A stretch of DNA of 64,000 nucleotides from Candidatus Scalindua sp. GTDB lineage: Bacteria > Planctomycetota > Brocadiia > Brocadiales > Scalinduaceae. The stretch spans positions 62,001 through 126,000 of the forward strand of contig JAIQZU010000033.1 in assembly GCA_021776915.1 (NCBI GenBank). Direction: 5' to 3'. Shown here piece by piece: positions 34,868-43,792 of this stretch (within the stretch, counting starts at the first letter, position 1; every line of letters begins with the position of its first letter). Position numbers and translations under genes: made by a program. A model generated the notes under the pieces. That model worked only from the letters and a program-made list of their open reading frames with translations, was not told the DNA's origin and did no database searches.

Positions 34868-36067
34868 TTATGTATTCCTGCTTCCCTTGCCTGAGTGTGG
34901 GCGAAACGATCTCTTTCCACTGCGTTGTTTTCGTTTTTTATGTGTGCTGTTTTCTTTAAGTGGATCTTCTCCAATCCAGCAAGGAGTAATCTTTTTTTTG
35001 TGAATAAGATCGCGAAGGTTTGGGATGTCATTTTTAGTTACAAAGGTAAAAGCCTTTCCCTTTCTTCCCATGCGTCCGGTACGCCCGGTACGATGCGTAT
35101 ACTGCTCATTACCTCTGGGATAATTCCAATTAACCACATGCGAAACATGTGAAAAATCAAGCCCCCTTCCGGCAACATCACTGGCAATGAGATAGCGTAT
35201 CTTTGCCTGCTTGAATCGCCTGAAGAGCGAAGAACGTTTCTCCTGGCTTAGCCCCGCATGTATAAACTCAATATTATTAAAATCTTTCCGAATGTCGTGA
35301 AACAGCTTGTCGACCATATGACGGGCATTACAAAAAATTAACATCTGTTCAACTTCTTCCCCCTTAAGATACTTGATGAGTTCTGTCTGTTTGTTTTTCG
35401 GGTGAAGATAGGCAAAATAATGTTCAATACTTTCCGGCGCCGCTCTCTCTGTAATAAGAGAAATATGCTGCGGATCATGCAGACAGTCGTGAGCAAGGGT
35501 TTTAATATCATCAGGCATCGTAGCGGAGAAAAGAAGTGTCTGATGTTTATGCAGGATACATGACAGGATAAATTCAATATCTTCGAGGAATCCTACCTTT
35601 AAGAGTTCATCCGCCTCATCAAGGATAGCACATTTTACATGAGAAAAAGAGACTACCCCGCTGTACAAATAATCAAGTAGTCTACCCGGAGTTGCGACCA
35701 GTATATGTACTCCATGTTTAAGCTGTGCGATCTCTATTTCTTTATCAAAACCACCGTACACCGCAAAAGAAACCACGTTAGTCCGTGCCGTTATTTTATG
35801 AATCTCAGCTACATACTGAATGCACAATTCACGTGTTGGAACAATCACAAGCCCCTGAATAGCGTTAAGCGCAGGATCAACTTTCTGAATAAGCGGGATC
35901 GCACAGGCAGCCGTCTTTCCCGACCCTGTCTCAGCCAGGGCACAAAGATCATGTCCTCCTGAAATGATCGGATAGGTCATCTCCTGAACTGGCGTCATTT
36001 CATCATACCCCATCTTATCAAGTGTTTTGAGAATGTTTGAAGGAATGTCGAGTTCACTGAATTTCAT
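34868..36067 (-). CDS. DEAD-box ATP-dependent RNA helicase
   Basis: The 399-residue RNA helicase has all core motifs: Q motif with phenylalanine upstream (FSELDIPSNILKTL), AETGSGKTAA (I), PTRELCIQ (Ia), TPGRLLDY (Ib), DEAD (II), SAT (III), HAGLSQEKRSSLFRRFK (IV), ASDVAGRGLDF (V) and HRTGRTGRMGR (VI). A basic tail of about 30 residues (KKRKQRSGKRSFRPHSGKG) would bind RNA. It resembles RhlE/CshA types that unwind structured mRNA or assist ribosome assembly. It is monocistronic. Confidence 0.93.
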   Translation of the reverse strand: MKFSELDIPSNILKTLDKMGYDEMTPVQEMTYPIISGGHDLCALAETGSGKTAACAIPLIQKVDPALNAIQGLVIVPTRELCIQYVAEIHKITARTNVVSFAVYGGFDKEIEIAQLKHGVHILVATPGRLLDYLYSGVVSFSHVKCAILDEADELLKVGFLEDIEFILSCILHKHQTLLFSATMPDDIKTLAHDCLHDPQHISLITERAAPESIEHYFAYLHPKNKQTELIKYLKGEEVEQMLIFCNARHMVDKLFHDIRKDFNNIEFIHAGLSQEKRSSLFRRFKQAKIRYLIASDVAGRGLDFSHVSHVVNWNYPRGNEQYTHRTGRTGRMGRKGKAFTFVTKNDIPNLRDLIHKKKITPCWIGEDPLKENSTHKKRKQRSGKRSFRPHSGKGSRNT

Positions 36068-36123
36068 GTATTCTTTATATCTCTCTTTCCATGGTTATAA
36101 AAGCCATTAAAACTTGTAACTAC

Positions 36124-36816
36124 TTATGGTTTTGAGTCCTTGTGGACCCAATTCCAATCCTCGTCCATGTAAGACCAGGTTTTGTGTCCCCCCGGCCAGT
36201 AGTACCAACCACCAATAGCTAAAAAATCCTCCCATTCGCCAACATATTTATTGCCGTTAGCAAATGTATAAGTCCCCTGCCCGTCACACACACCTTCTTT
36301 CCATCCTCCTTCGTATTTGCCACCATCTATCAGGGTATGAGTCCCCTGTCCGTTTCTTTGCCCATCTTTCCATTCACCCGTATATGTACCAAGGTCAGGA
36401 ATGTACAAGGTTCCCTGTCCATTCCTCATATCATTTTCCCATTCACCTTCGTATTTCAAACCATTTGCAAACGTATCCGCTCCATTTCCATGTCTCTTAT
36501 TGTCTTTCCATTCACCCGTATAATTGCCCCCGTCTGAATACGTGTAAGTCCCCTGCCCATCTCTTACTCCATACTTAAATTCACCTACATATTTAGTCCC
36601 GTCAGGAAAGGTCATAGCCCCTTTACCGTTCACACAATCACCTTCCGTGCATTCCCCGTCTTTTCTTTCTTCTCCTTTATTTACCTCTCCAGGCTCAGCC
36701 CCGAATGTATTTGGTGTAGTAATACATAAACTCAGCACAAAAACAGCTAATAAAACAACGTATAATCTTCTATGTGCACCGCTCACTGATTTCTTTCTCA
36801 AAATACGCCTCCTCAA
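36124..36816 (-). CDS. Exported MORN-repeat protein
   Basis: The 230-residue protein has an N-terminal signal (hydrophobic residues about 18-35, ending near TFGAEPG). About six or seven 23-residue MORN repeats follow, of the form YxGEWKDGxRNGQGTxTxxDGxK, for example YVGEFKYGVRDGQGTYTY and YTGEWKDNKRHGNGADTF. The C-terminal 25 residues are rich in Trp and Tyr. MORN proteins bind lipids or act as scaffolds in eukaryotes; the bacterial role is unknown. It probably acts in the periplasm or at the surface. Confidence 0.85.
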   Translation of the reverse strand: MRRRILRKKSVSGAHRRLYVVLLAVFVLSLCITTPNTFGAEPGEVNKGEERKDGECTEGDCVNGKGAMTFPDGTKYVGEFKYGVRDGQGTYTYSDGGNYTGEWKDNKRHGNGADTFANGLKYEGEWENDMRNGQGTLYIPDLGTYTGEWKDGQRNGQGTHTLIDGGKYEGGWKEGVCDGQGTYTFANGNKYVGEWEDFLAIGGWYYWPGGHKTWSYMDEDWNWVHKDSKP

Positions 36817-36960
36817 ATTATGTGTTCATCCACAGCAAAAACAACAATTAGGTTTCGAATATAAATATCTTTAACTTAATACTAATCAATTAGCTACTCA
36901 TGTCAATATGAAATGAAAGAAGCAAACCGCCTGGAATGTCTACTATTAACTTATGTCCGG

Positions 36961-37857
36961 TTAGTTCGTAGAATCGTGCCCTTGTTGATGCTTTAGCCAG
37001 AACCCCTCTGCCATTCCGCCGATTGCCCCCATTACAAGTTCCTCTACGGCAAGAGCAGGGCGTTCTTCCTCAGCTTGCCGGCCTTGATTCAACTCTTCAA
37101 GGAAATAATTCTCATTTACATGCAAGATGTGCTTATTTTCTTTCATGAAACCGGTAACGATGTTTCCTATTGACTCCATAAACTTTCCTTTATTGTTCAG
37201 GTCGTCTAAAGACGTACACTCTTTTGTAAATTTTTGTACACTGTTATTAAGAAGATCCCCGATCATTTCCGTAAAAGTTTGATATGTTTTCTTCTCTTCT
37301 CCCATTGTAACAGTAAACTTTCTTCCTTCTGCCGGGAAAGCAACTTTATTAAATACCTGAACCAGTAAATCACCAATATCTATTTCAAGTCCTGCCTCTT
37401 CTATTTTATTTCTAACAAGCTTAAGGACCGTCTTAGTTATGTCAGGTGGAAGGATTTCTTTCAGCCGATGCTTAATGTTTTGCATGTGTTCAGGCAAAAG
37501 GTCATCGATAGACTTGCCGGAGTCCTCAGCATGGTCTGATGAAAGCCTGGCTGCAAGCCCAAGAGTCTGCTGTGCTATAGAAAATCCAATCCTATAGAGT
37601 GTAGCGTGATTTTTTGAATATTTTTTGTTGAGGTATTCATAAACCATCACAGCCATGTGTTTTGAATCAAGGCTTTTGTCTCCTTCAGGGTCATAATCGT
37701 CAAATACCTTCAGTAGTTCATCACAACAATCATACTCTTCACGAATTTGTTTTGTGGTTAGCTCCCCGTGAATACCATACCACATTAAATAGTTTGTCCC
37801 CACATTAGTGGACAATTCTAATATTTTTTGTAAGTCTGAATCGCTGATGTCTTTCAT
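36961..37857 (-). CDS. Protein of unknown function, mainly helical
   Basis: A soluble protein of about 298 residues without recognised family motifs. It is rich in charged residues and predicted helix. Visible features are DPEGDKSLDSKHMAVMVYEYL, a two-part core around RIGFSIAQQTLGLAARL, and a central KEILPPDITKTVLKLV. A TTG at 37884 would add nine residues, but the ATG at 37857 follows a purine-rich gaaagat stretch and is preferred. It lies 81 bases downstream of the radical SAM gene on the same strand, and they could share a transcript. Confidence 0.6.
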   Translation of the reverse strand: MKDISDSDLQKILELSTNVGTNYLMWYGIHGELTTKQIREEYDCCDELLKVFDDYDPEGDKSLDSKHMAVMVYEYLNKKYSKNHATLYRIGFSIAQQTLGLAARLSSDHAEDSGKSIDDLLPEHMQNIKHRLKEILPPDITKTVLKLVRNKIEEAGLEIDIGDLLVQVFNKVAFPAEGRKFTVTMGEEKKTYQTFTEMIGDLLNNSVQKFTKECTSLDDLNNKGKFMESIGNIVTGFMKENKHILHVNENYFLEELNQGRQAEEERPALAVEELVMGAIGGMAEGFWLKHQQGHDSTN

Positions 37858-37938
37858 TTTTTTATCTTTCTTTTGTACGTGCAAAAATCACAAAGGCAAA
37901 ATTACTATTTTGATCAGGTACCTGCATAATTCCGTTTC

Positions 37939-38988
37939 TCATATTAAAGCATCTTTTACTCCATTCCAAACCTCAGGTGTTTCCATACAGAGTGACATCT
38001 TAACATCTCTGGTTATCTCTCTGATCGCCTTCCCTATCTCTCTGTATACTTCAACCCTGATTGGCCTGAAGTAACGGTATTTCCCATCAATGCACGGTAC
38101 AAATTCACCTGACAAGAGATTTGTCTTTGAATTTCTATCTCTTATTACCCTGACTAGAGACGGAAGATACCTGAAACCGCCAAGGCTTACAAACCTGATC
38201 TTCGTAATATCTAATCTATCAAAAAGCATCTCTATCATGGTTTTATAATTGTTAAGCCAGTCTTCACACAATATTATGGGGTCCAGGCATATTCCGACAT
38301 TATAACCTGCCCTTTGCACCGCTTCTGCCGCCCTTACACGTTCCTCCAACGACGGTGTCTTGTGCTCATAAGCATCAATAATCAGTTGAGGGCTGAATGT
38401 CCATGAAATCACAATGTTGTTTGTCCCAGGTATAGTCAACAGGTTCTCTATAGTAGTGGTTTTTGTCCTGAGCTCCAGTCTTGAATCTGGATATTCTGAA
38501 AACAGAGGAATGAGCCTGCAGGACAGGCCGGTAAGATCATCGAAAGCCAGGGCATCACACAGCTCACCGGCATGAAATACTGTTTTCTTATCACCGGCGG
38601 CCAGTAAAACATCTTTTATTGCAGTCAGGATTTCATCATGATTTATAAATACAGTGGGTACGGCATTATCAAAGTAACTCTGAAGAAAACAATACTCACA
38701 GTCAAGATTGCAATTATTCCCATGGGTGATAAAATATTCCGTGTTCCCAACTATACCTTCTCTGCACCTGAATTGCTTAACAAACCCACCCTTTTTTCTG
38801 GCAATTGCCAGGCACTCTTTACTTTTTTTAAAAATATCATCAGTTGTGCTCCCCTCTATCGCGATGCTCCTGTAGTCATCTATATACTCTACAATCACGT
38901 CCGGCAGTTTATTAATTATCTGTTTTGTAACGGATGAATTAACAACTTCTTTTTCTATGAATATCTTCTTTGGCTGATATTTAGTCAA
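37939..38988 (-). CDS. Spore photoproduct lyase-like radical SAM protein
   Basis: The 349-residue protein has the radical SAM cluster motif C93-x3-C97-x2-C100 (NNCNLDCEYCFLQSYF), followed by the SPL-type VFINHDEIL. Further SPL features are FHAGELCDALAFDDLTGL, ELRTKTTTIENLL, VISWTFSPQ and GYNVGICLDPIILCEDW. True SPL repairs spore photoproduct in Firmicutes, but homologues occur in non-spore-formers with unproven roles. DNA repair is therefore a family-based guess. The HyuB gene lies 40 bases upstream on the same strand. Confidence 0.85.
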   Translation of the reverse strand: MTKYQPKKIFIEKEVVNSSVTKQIINKLPDVIVEYIDDYRSIAIEGSTTDDIFKKSKECLAIARKKGGFVKQFRCREGIVGNTEYFITHGNNCNLDCEYCFLQSYFDNAVPTVFINHDEILTAIKDVLLAAGDKKTVFHAGELCDALAFDDLTGLSCRLIPLFSEYPDSRLELRTKTTTIENLLTIPGTNNIVISWTFSPQLIIDAYEHKTPSLEERVRAAEAVQRAGYNVGICLDPIILCEDWLNNYKTMIEMLFDRLDITKIRFVSLGGFRYLPSLVRVIRDRNSKTNLLSGEFVPCIDGKYRYFRPIRVEVYREIGKAIREITRDVKMSLCMETPEVWNGVKDALI

Positions 38989-39028
38989 ACGTTAGCTCAC
39001 TTTAAACTTTAGTCACTTCAAAACTTCT

Positions 39029-40588
39029 TTACCTGCCATACCCTCCGCCACCTGGAGTGCATATACTTATGACATCTCCCTTTTTGACATTAACAGTCGC
39101 CTTAGATGGCAGATTATGTTTTTTCCCATTTGAGATTAATATGTTTTGGCCCGCCTGACCTTTTTTGCCACTCCTCAAACCATAAGGCGCAAATATCCTT
39201 CTGTCTGAAAGTATACTTACGGAAGCAGTATCCAGGAATTCGAAATCTCTGATTATGCCGTGACCTCCCCTGAACTTTCCAGTACCACCTGATTGTGAAC
39301 GAACGTGATATCGCTTTATTCTGAAAGGATAGTTATGCTCTATAGTTTCAACAGGGGTATTCAGGGTATTTGTCATATGAGTGTGAATGGCATCAAGACC
39401 GTTACTATCTGGCCGTGCACCCATGCCGCCTGCAATCGTCTCATAATATGTAAAATTCCGCCCTCTCGACTTATCATATCCTCCAATAGCAATATTATTC
39501 ATCGTCCCACTGCTTGCCGCCGGAATCCTGTCCGGTATTGCTTTAGACAGCGCCCCAAAAACTACATCAACAATTCTTTGGGAGGTCTCAACATTACCAC
39601 CGGATACGGCAGCCGGCATTTTTGCATTTACAACAGTACCCTCCGGCGCATTTATGCTGATAGCTCTCATACAACCCGAATTTGCCGGAATATCGTAATT
39701 AATCAAACATCGGAACGCATAAAATATACAAGACACCGTAACGGCATAGACTGCATTCACACAACCCTTAACCTGCTTACTGCTACCTGAGAAATCAACA
39801 CGTGCTCTGCTGCCTTTTATATTTGTGCAGGCCTTAATCCTGACAGGCTTCTCTGTAATACCATCATCGTCAAGGAAATCACTAAATGAGTACACGCCAT
39901 CAGGTATTTTTCTGATTACTGCCCTCATAATCCTGTCCGAATAGTCTTGAAGTTCAGCCGAGTATTTTATCACCTCACTCTTCCCATACTTATCACACAA
40001 TTCCAACAATCTTTGTTTGCCAATCGTATTTGCAGAAATCTGAGCAACTATGTCCCACTCACGCTCCTCTGGTGTTCTGACATTTGACGTTATTATACTC
40101 ATAATATCTTTATTTATGATACCTGCCTGCGCTATCTTTACCGGTGGAATCCTGACTCCTTCCTGATATATCTCTGTTGCATTGCTCATGGAACCAGGGG
40201 ACACTCCTCCTACGTCTGAATGGTGAGCTCTATTTGCAACATAAAAAACAGGGATTTTGCTGCTCTTGTAAAAGAAAGGCGTCACAACAGTAATATCCGG
40301 CAGGTGAGTACCTCCCTGAAATGGATCATTCAATATCACAGTATCACCATCACTCATCTCCACTGCATTTATAGCTTCTTTTACTGATAGTGACATAGAT
40401 GCAAGATGCACCGGGAGATGTTCGGCCTGGGCAACCATTTCGCCCCTGCCATCAAACAATGCACATGAAAAATCCCTTCTCTCCTTTATATTTGTGGAAA
40501 GGGAAGATTTACATAATACCACACCCATTTCCTCGCATATTGAAGAAAACAGGTTATTGAATATCTCTAAGCTGATGGGATTAAACAT
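39029..40588 (-). CDS. hyuB: Hydantoinase B/oxoprolinase-family protein
   Basis: The protein of about 519 residues matches the HyuB half of ATP-dependent hydantoinase/5-oxoprolinase: ERRDFSCALFDGRGEMVAQAEHLPVHL, split by its conserved core, NDPFQGGTHLPDITVVTPFF, NRAHHSDVGG, ETIAGGMGARPDSNG and a C-terminal TPGGGGYGR. The start is placed at the ATG at 40588 (MFNPISLEIF), as upstream residues are not conserved. Normally HyuA, the ATPase-like half, is adjacent. None is seen here, so the substrate is unknown. Confidence 0.88.
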   Translation of the reverse strand: MFNPISLEIFNNLFSSICEEMGVVLCKSSLSTNIKERRDFSCALFDGRGEMVAQAEHLPVHLASMSLSVKEAINAVEMSDGDTVILNDPFQGGTHLPDITVVTPFFYKSSKIPVFYVANRAHHSDVGGVSPGSMSNATEIYQEGVRIPPVKIAQAGIINKDIMSIITSNVRTPEEREWDIVAQISANTIGKQRLLELCDKYGKSEVIKYSAELQDYSDRIMRAVIRKIPDGVYSFSDFLDDDGITEKPVRIKACTNIKGSRARVDFSGSSKQVKGCVNAVYAVTVSCIFYAFRCLINYDIPANSGCMRAISINAPEGTVVNAKMPAAVSGGNVETSQRIVDVVFGALSKAIPDRIPAASSGTMNNIAIGGYDKSRGRNFTYYETIAGGMGARPDSNGLDAIHTHMTNTLNTPVETIEHNYPFRIKRYHVRSQSGGTGKFRGGHGIIRDFEFLDTASVSILSDRRIFAPYGLRSGKKGQAGQNILISNGKKHNLPSKATVNVKKGDVISICTPGGGGYGR

Positions 40589-41035
40589 TGTATAATTTTG
40601 AACGAAAACGTGATTAATTGGTAACTGCCTGCCCGACAAGTCTTTTGGCGGGAATAGCTTTGTCTTTCAATCATACCAGTATTTCCAGTGAAATCAATTT
40701 GGAATTTCGAATCTACTTTTCCTCTCAGTAACATTTATATGAAATATGGAGTGCATCGACCGTGTCGATGCCTGCCACAGCAAATCTGCATTTGGCAATA
40801 AACTACAGTGACACGGTCACTGCACTCCAAAAGAAACCGAAGTTAACCCGTCCAACGATATTGAAAGCGCTTCCGTCACAGCCTGTGCAAAAATTAAGAT
40901 AAAAGTTGAATTATTTGCTAGACTATGATTAAATAATTTAAGTAAAAATACTCAATAAGCAAAAAAATGCTATGTCAAATTGAGAACTTAACTTACTCTG
41001 AAATTATATATGAATCATTTTAAGGAGAAAAATCC
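40589..41035. other. Intergenic region with an inverted repeat
   Basis: There is no gene. It has a GC-rich REP-like sequence (40626-40652) and the long inverted repeat at 40748-40828. The ribosome site aaggag precedes the cyclophilin ATG at 41036. Confidence 0.5.
40748..40828. repeat. 19-base inverted repeat with 43-base spacer
   Basis: The arms ggagtgcatcgaccgtgtc (40748-40766) and gacacggtcactgcactcc (40810-40828) match in 17 of 19 positions. It lies between two divergently transcribed genes. It might be the ends of a small inserted element (about 81 bases) or an RNA stem. Confidence 0.65.
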
Positions 41036-41629
41036 ATGATTGCACAGTACATCAGTAAGATAGTCACCCCCATCGTTGTTTTTGTTCTGTTCAGCCTTAT
41101 CTGCTTACAACTGAATTCTGCATACGCCAATCCAAAGGTATTAATGGAGACATCAAAGGGTGACATAACCATTGAATTGTACGAGAAAGAAGCACCAAAA
41201 ACTGTTAAAAACTTTTTGTCATATGTATCTGAAGGTTTTTACAATAACCTGGTTTTCCATAGGGTTATAAAGAACTTTATGATCCAGGGCGGCGGCATGG
41301 ATTCCGAGATGAGACAAAAAGACCCCAAAGCCCCCATTAAAAACGAAGCAAGAAGAGGGCTAAACAACAATAGAGGTACACTAGCCATGGCGCGAACAAA
41401 TGTTATTAATAGCGCCACTGCCCAGTTCTTTATAAATGTGGTTAATAATGATTTTCTGAATCACACAGACAAGACTTCAAGAGGTTTTGGTTATGCTGTA
41501 TTTGGAAAAGTTATCAAGGGAATGGATGTGGTTGATTCAATTGCAAAAGTAAAAACCGGCACATATAACGGCTTCCAGGATGTACCAAAAGAACCCGTAA
41601 TTATTAAAAATGTGAGTATAGTAGAGTAA
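41036..41629 (+). CDS. ppiA: Exported cyclophilin-type peptidyl-prolyl isomerase
   Basis: The 197-residue protein has a signal peptide (hydrophobic residues about 12-27, predicted cut after SAYA). The mature part is a cyclophilin: [20 protein letters not shown], with the catalytic Arg in FHRVI, then GTLAMART and [13 protein letters not shown] and [19 protein letters not shown]. It catalyses proline isomerisation during folding of exported proteins. A clear ribosome site, aaggag, precedes the ATG, and a strong terminator follows at 41738-41773. Confidence 0.93.
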   Translation: MIAQYISKIVTPIVVFVLFSLICLQLNSAYANPKVLMETSKGDITIELYEKEAPKTVKNFLSYVSEGFYNNLVFHRVIKNFMIQGGGMDSEMRQKDPKAPIKNEARRGLNNNRGTLAMARTNVINSATAQFFINVVNNDFLNHTDKTSRGFGYAVFGKVIKGMDVVDSIAKVKTGTYNGFQDVPKEPVIIKNVSIVE

Positions 41630-41737
41630 GCCTGGTTAACAGGTTTTTGTATTCAATCCAGGGAATTCCTAAATCCCTGAATCTCTAAATTATTTTTAAT
41701 TATGTTGCGGCTATGCCGCACTATGTAATTCCACAAA

Positions 41738-41773
41738 AAAACCCCAATATCCTGTTAAGAATATTGGGGTTTT
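41738..41773. terminator. Bidirectional rho-independent terminator
   Basis: A perfect 13-base stem, aaaaccccaatat (41738-41750) and atattggggtttt (41761-41773), with a 10-base loop. A-rich and T-rich ends flank it on both strands. It lies between the convergent cyclophilin and cold-shock genes and can serve both. Confidence 0.9.
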
Positions 41774-41821
41774 AGATTAGAGTTTTACCAGAAATTTAAG
41801 CAACAATTCCTTCAAAGATCT

Positions 41822-42022
41822 TTATATTTTCTTGACCTGTTCAGCTTTGTCACCTTTGTCACCTTTTACAATTTCAAACTCAACATTGTCTCCTTCTTCA
41901 AGAGTCCTGAATCCGTCACTCTCGATAGCAGTGTGGTGCACAAAAATGTCTTCTCCTCCCTCAACGGAAATAAAACCAAATCCCTTCTTGTCATTAAACC
42001 ACTTGACTGTTCCTGTTGGCAT
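41822..42022 (-). CDS. cspA: Cold-shock-domain protein
   Basis: The 66-residue OB-fold protein binds single-stranded RNA/DNA through the RNP motifs KGFGFIS and DIFVHH. It starts [17 protein letters not shown]. The frame is open 24 codons further upstream, but the ATG at 42022 has the ribosome site aggagga 8 bases before it and matches the family. The leader has a terminator-like hairpin (42061-42091), so control by attenuation is possible. Confidence 0.95.
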   Translation of the reverse strand: MPTGTVKWFNDKKGFGFISVEGGEDIFVHHTAIESDGFRTLEEGDNVEFEIVKGDKGDKAEQVKKI

Positions 42023-42060
42023 ACTACACTTCCTCCTTCTTCTACACAAAAATATAATAT

Positions 42061-42091
42061 AAAAAAAGCCACAAGGTTGTAACCTTGTAGC
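42061..42091 (-). promoter_or_regulatory. Terminator-like hairpin in the cold-shock gene leader
   Basis: On the minus strand a stem formed by 42091-42081 and 42078-42068 is followed at once by seven T (42067-42061). One pair is a U-G wobble on the minus strand but a C-A mismatch on the plus strand, so the fold favours minus-strand RNA. It ends 38 bases before the cspA ATG. It may be an attenuator, or a terminator for readthrough from upstream. Confidence 0.6.
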
Positions 42092-42568
42092 CATAATATT
42101 ACAACATACTTATAATACTATATTACAAACTCAACCTTACTGCTTTAAAGCGAGATTTATATCAAATATTAAATATTAAAGCAAGGGGAAAAAATATTAA
42201 TTATTACTGGTTTTAAATGTCAGATTTCTGTTATGGTTATTTTGACTAAATTGTTGAATAGTTAATCAACCACTCATGATTCATTCAGCTAATGCACCAG
42301 AATTATGCTATCGAATATCAGGAGCATAAATGTCCCAACCGTAACTGTAACGTTGAATTAACAGGACTTGTGAAGCATTAACTGCAGAACACCAGGCTAC
42401 AGTAAATTATACAATCCAGGTGGCATGTTTGTTGCTTCCACAAATAATTAGAAAAAAATATTCTTTCTGCTAAAGGCGTCCATGTATTTGACGATAATAA
42501 CAGTAGAAAGATTCTCTGATTTAGTTAGTTTATGATTGTTTAAACTAAAAGAACCAATAAGGTTTTTA

Positions 42569-42685
42569 AAAAAAAAGGCTCTTGATCGTTCGTAGCCAGT
42601 ATGGCTTCACAACCTAATCACATATCAATAAATAAATTGGTAGGTTGAAGTATACTGCACGGCGCATTAAAAGAGCCTTTTTTTT
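42569..42685. ncRNA. Candidate structured RNA closed by a 15-bp stem with T-tract
   Basis: A perfect 15-base pair of arms, 42569-42583 (eight A then ggctctt) and 42671-42685 (aagagcc then eight T), encloses 87 bases. The interior holds two further stems: agcca/tggct (42594-42606) and caaccta/taggttg (42610-42616 and 42641-42647). This gives a three-way-junction-like fold that ends in a U-run when read on the plus strand. The near-palindromic ends also allow the reverse. No homologue is recognised; it may be a small RNA or an unusual terminator. Confidence 0.4.
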
Positions 42686-42801
42686 ATGCATATCTAAGGA
42701 CTTTTCTGCCCAACCACCTGCCAGGAGAGGTTTCCACTACTGAAAACCCAACTAAGATTAGAACAAAACGGGTATCTTGAGAAAGGTGATATGATTTGAA
42801 T

Positions 42802-42822
42802 GAGAGAGAGAGAGAGAGAGAG
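42802..42822. repeat. GA dinucleotide microsatellite
   Basis: An uninterrupted run of ten and a half GA units lies 12 bases beyond the stop codon of the gene at 42835-43260. Its length could vary by slippage, but it is outside the coding sequence. Confidence 0.9.
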
Positions 42823-42834
42823 TTGATTACATTA

Positions 42835-43260
42835 TCACAAATTCTTTTTCAGATTTCCGGAACTATCTTCTAACTGTTCTTCCATTTTCCACTCTTTTGC
42901 CTTTATCAATGCCAATCTCATATTTTCAAAGATTTCGGTTGCCTGCTCCAAATCTATATCTCCCCTACTCACCTTATAACATAGACCAATTCTTATAGCG
43001 TGTAAGGAATGTATCTGAAGGTCGGCAGGGTGTTTTGAAACTAATAGTTCCCATTCTGTATTAGCTTCCGGGTCGTCGCAATAATTCCTCTCTTCAAGGT
43101 TTACTAAGCCCACCCATGCCGGTATCTGCTCAAAATCAGGCTTGAATGGTACAGCCATGCATACCTTTTCGTTAGGGCTTATAACCAGATCGCCGGAAGG
43201 ACAAAATGATAACAGGCCTGTTAATGTCAAAATAAATATTTTTCTCATCATACAATCCAT
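42835..43260 (-). CDS. Small exported protein of unknown function
   Basis: The 141-residue protein begins with a short signal-like segment (KIFILTLTGLLSFCPSG) and has no recognised domain after it. Features are AWVGLVNLEERNYCDDPEANTEWELL, split by its acidic patch, and a helical, charged C-terminus. Internal ATGs at 43251 and 43248 are equally possible starts. The Cys in LLSFC could be a weak lipobox, but the spacing is poor. No neighbour suggests a role. Confidence 0.55.
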   Translation of the reverse strand: MDCMMRKIFILTLTGLLSFCPSGDLVISPNEKVCMAVPFKPDFEQIPAWVGLVNLEERNYCDDPEANTEWELLVSKHPADLQIHSLHAIRIGLCYKVSRGDIDLEQATEIFENMRLALIKAKEWKMEEQLEDSSGNLKKNL

Positions 43261-43792
43261 TTAAAAAAATAATGTCGAATTTATACGTAACGTATATGAT
43301 CAAGTAATAATTATTGACTTAATTGTAATATTACTACTTAGAATATCGGCAGGTTTATTCAAATATTTAACAGTATTTCAGCATATTCTGCTTGAAGTTG
43401 TTATTGAGATGATCGTATGGAGAATATTTAAGGACACAATAACAATGGAAAAAGCAGTAGTGATGTTTTTGTATTTACAGCTGAATCGTTCTCTGGCTGA
43501 TAAGATTCTGGAACATCACTGCAAAGCTTAGAAATGCAAAAACCCCACTACATCAGTAATTGTTGTTAAGATAATACTTGATGACTGAGCGGGATATGCT
43601 CCAGGCTTTTTCATCAGCCATGTTCTTTGAGATCTGCAGTATGAGTTGGTGAGATCATTTTTTTATCTGGCAGGATGTATGGCATTAACTGATGTTACAA
43701 TTGGAGTTTTTGCGAATGAAAAAGTTTTAAATTATATCTTTCTTTGATTCTCTTGATTTAAAGCCGATTTTCTTTACTCAAATCCATTTTAA
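43261..43792. other. Intergenic region with repeat C, copy 1
   Basis: No gene is supported. At 43425-43471 it holds a 47-base sequence repeated at 48166-48212 (44 of 47 bases alike). The rest shows nothing clear. Confidence 0.5.
43425..43471. repeat. Repeat C, copy 1
   Basis: This 47-base stretch starts tatttaaggacacaataaca and is nearly identical to 48166-48212 in the same orientation, with three mismatches. The two copies bracket the block of two GH130 genes and one GT4 gene. Confidence 0.8.

Larger units (their letters stand above)
42092..42834. other. Long intergenic region with a candidate structured RNA
   Basis: No coding frame is supported across 740 bases. It contains the stem-bounded element at 42569-42685 and a GA microsatellite at 42802-42822, listed separately. 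The part from 42100 to 42560 shows no clear repeat. Confidence 0.5.

Noticed and set aside
36264-36578. Plus-strand frames opposite the MORN gene
   Set aside because: They mirror the regular MORN repeats on the other strand and show no independent signals.
42802-42822. GA run considered as part of a CRISPR or phase-variable coding tract
   Set aside because: It is a simple dinucleotide run outside any gene, with no spacers or repeats.
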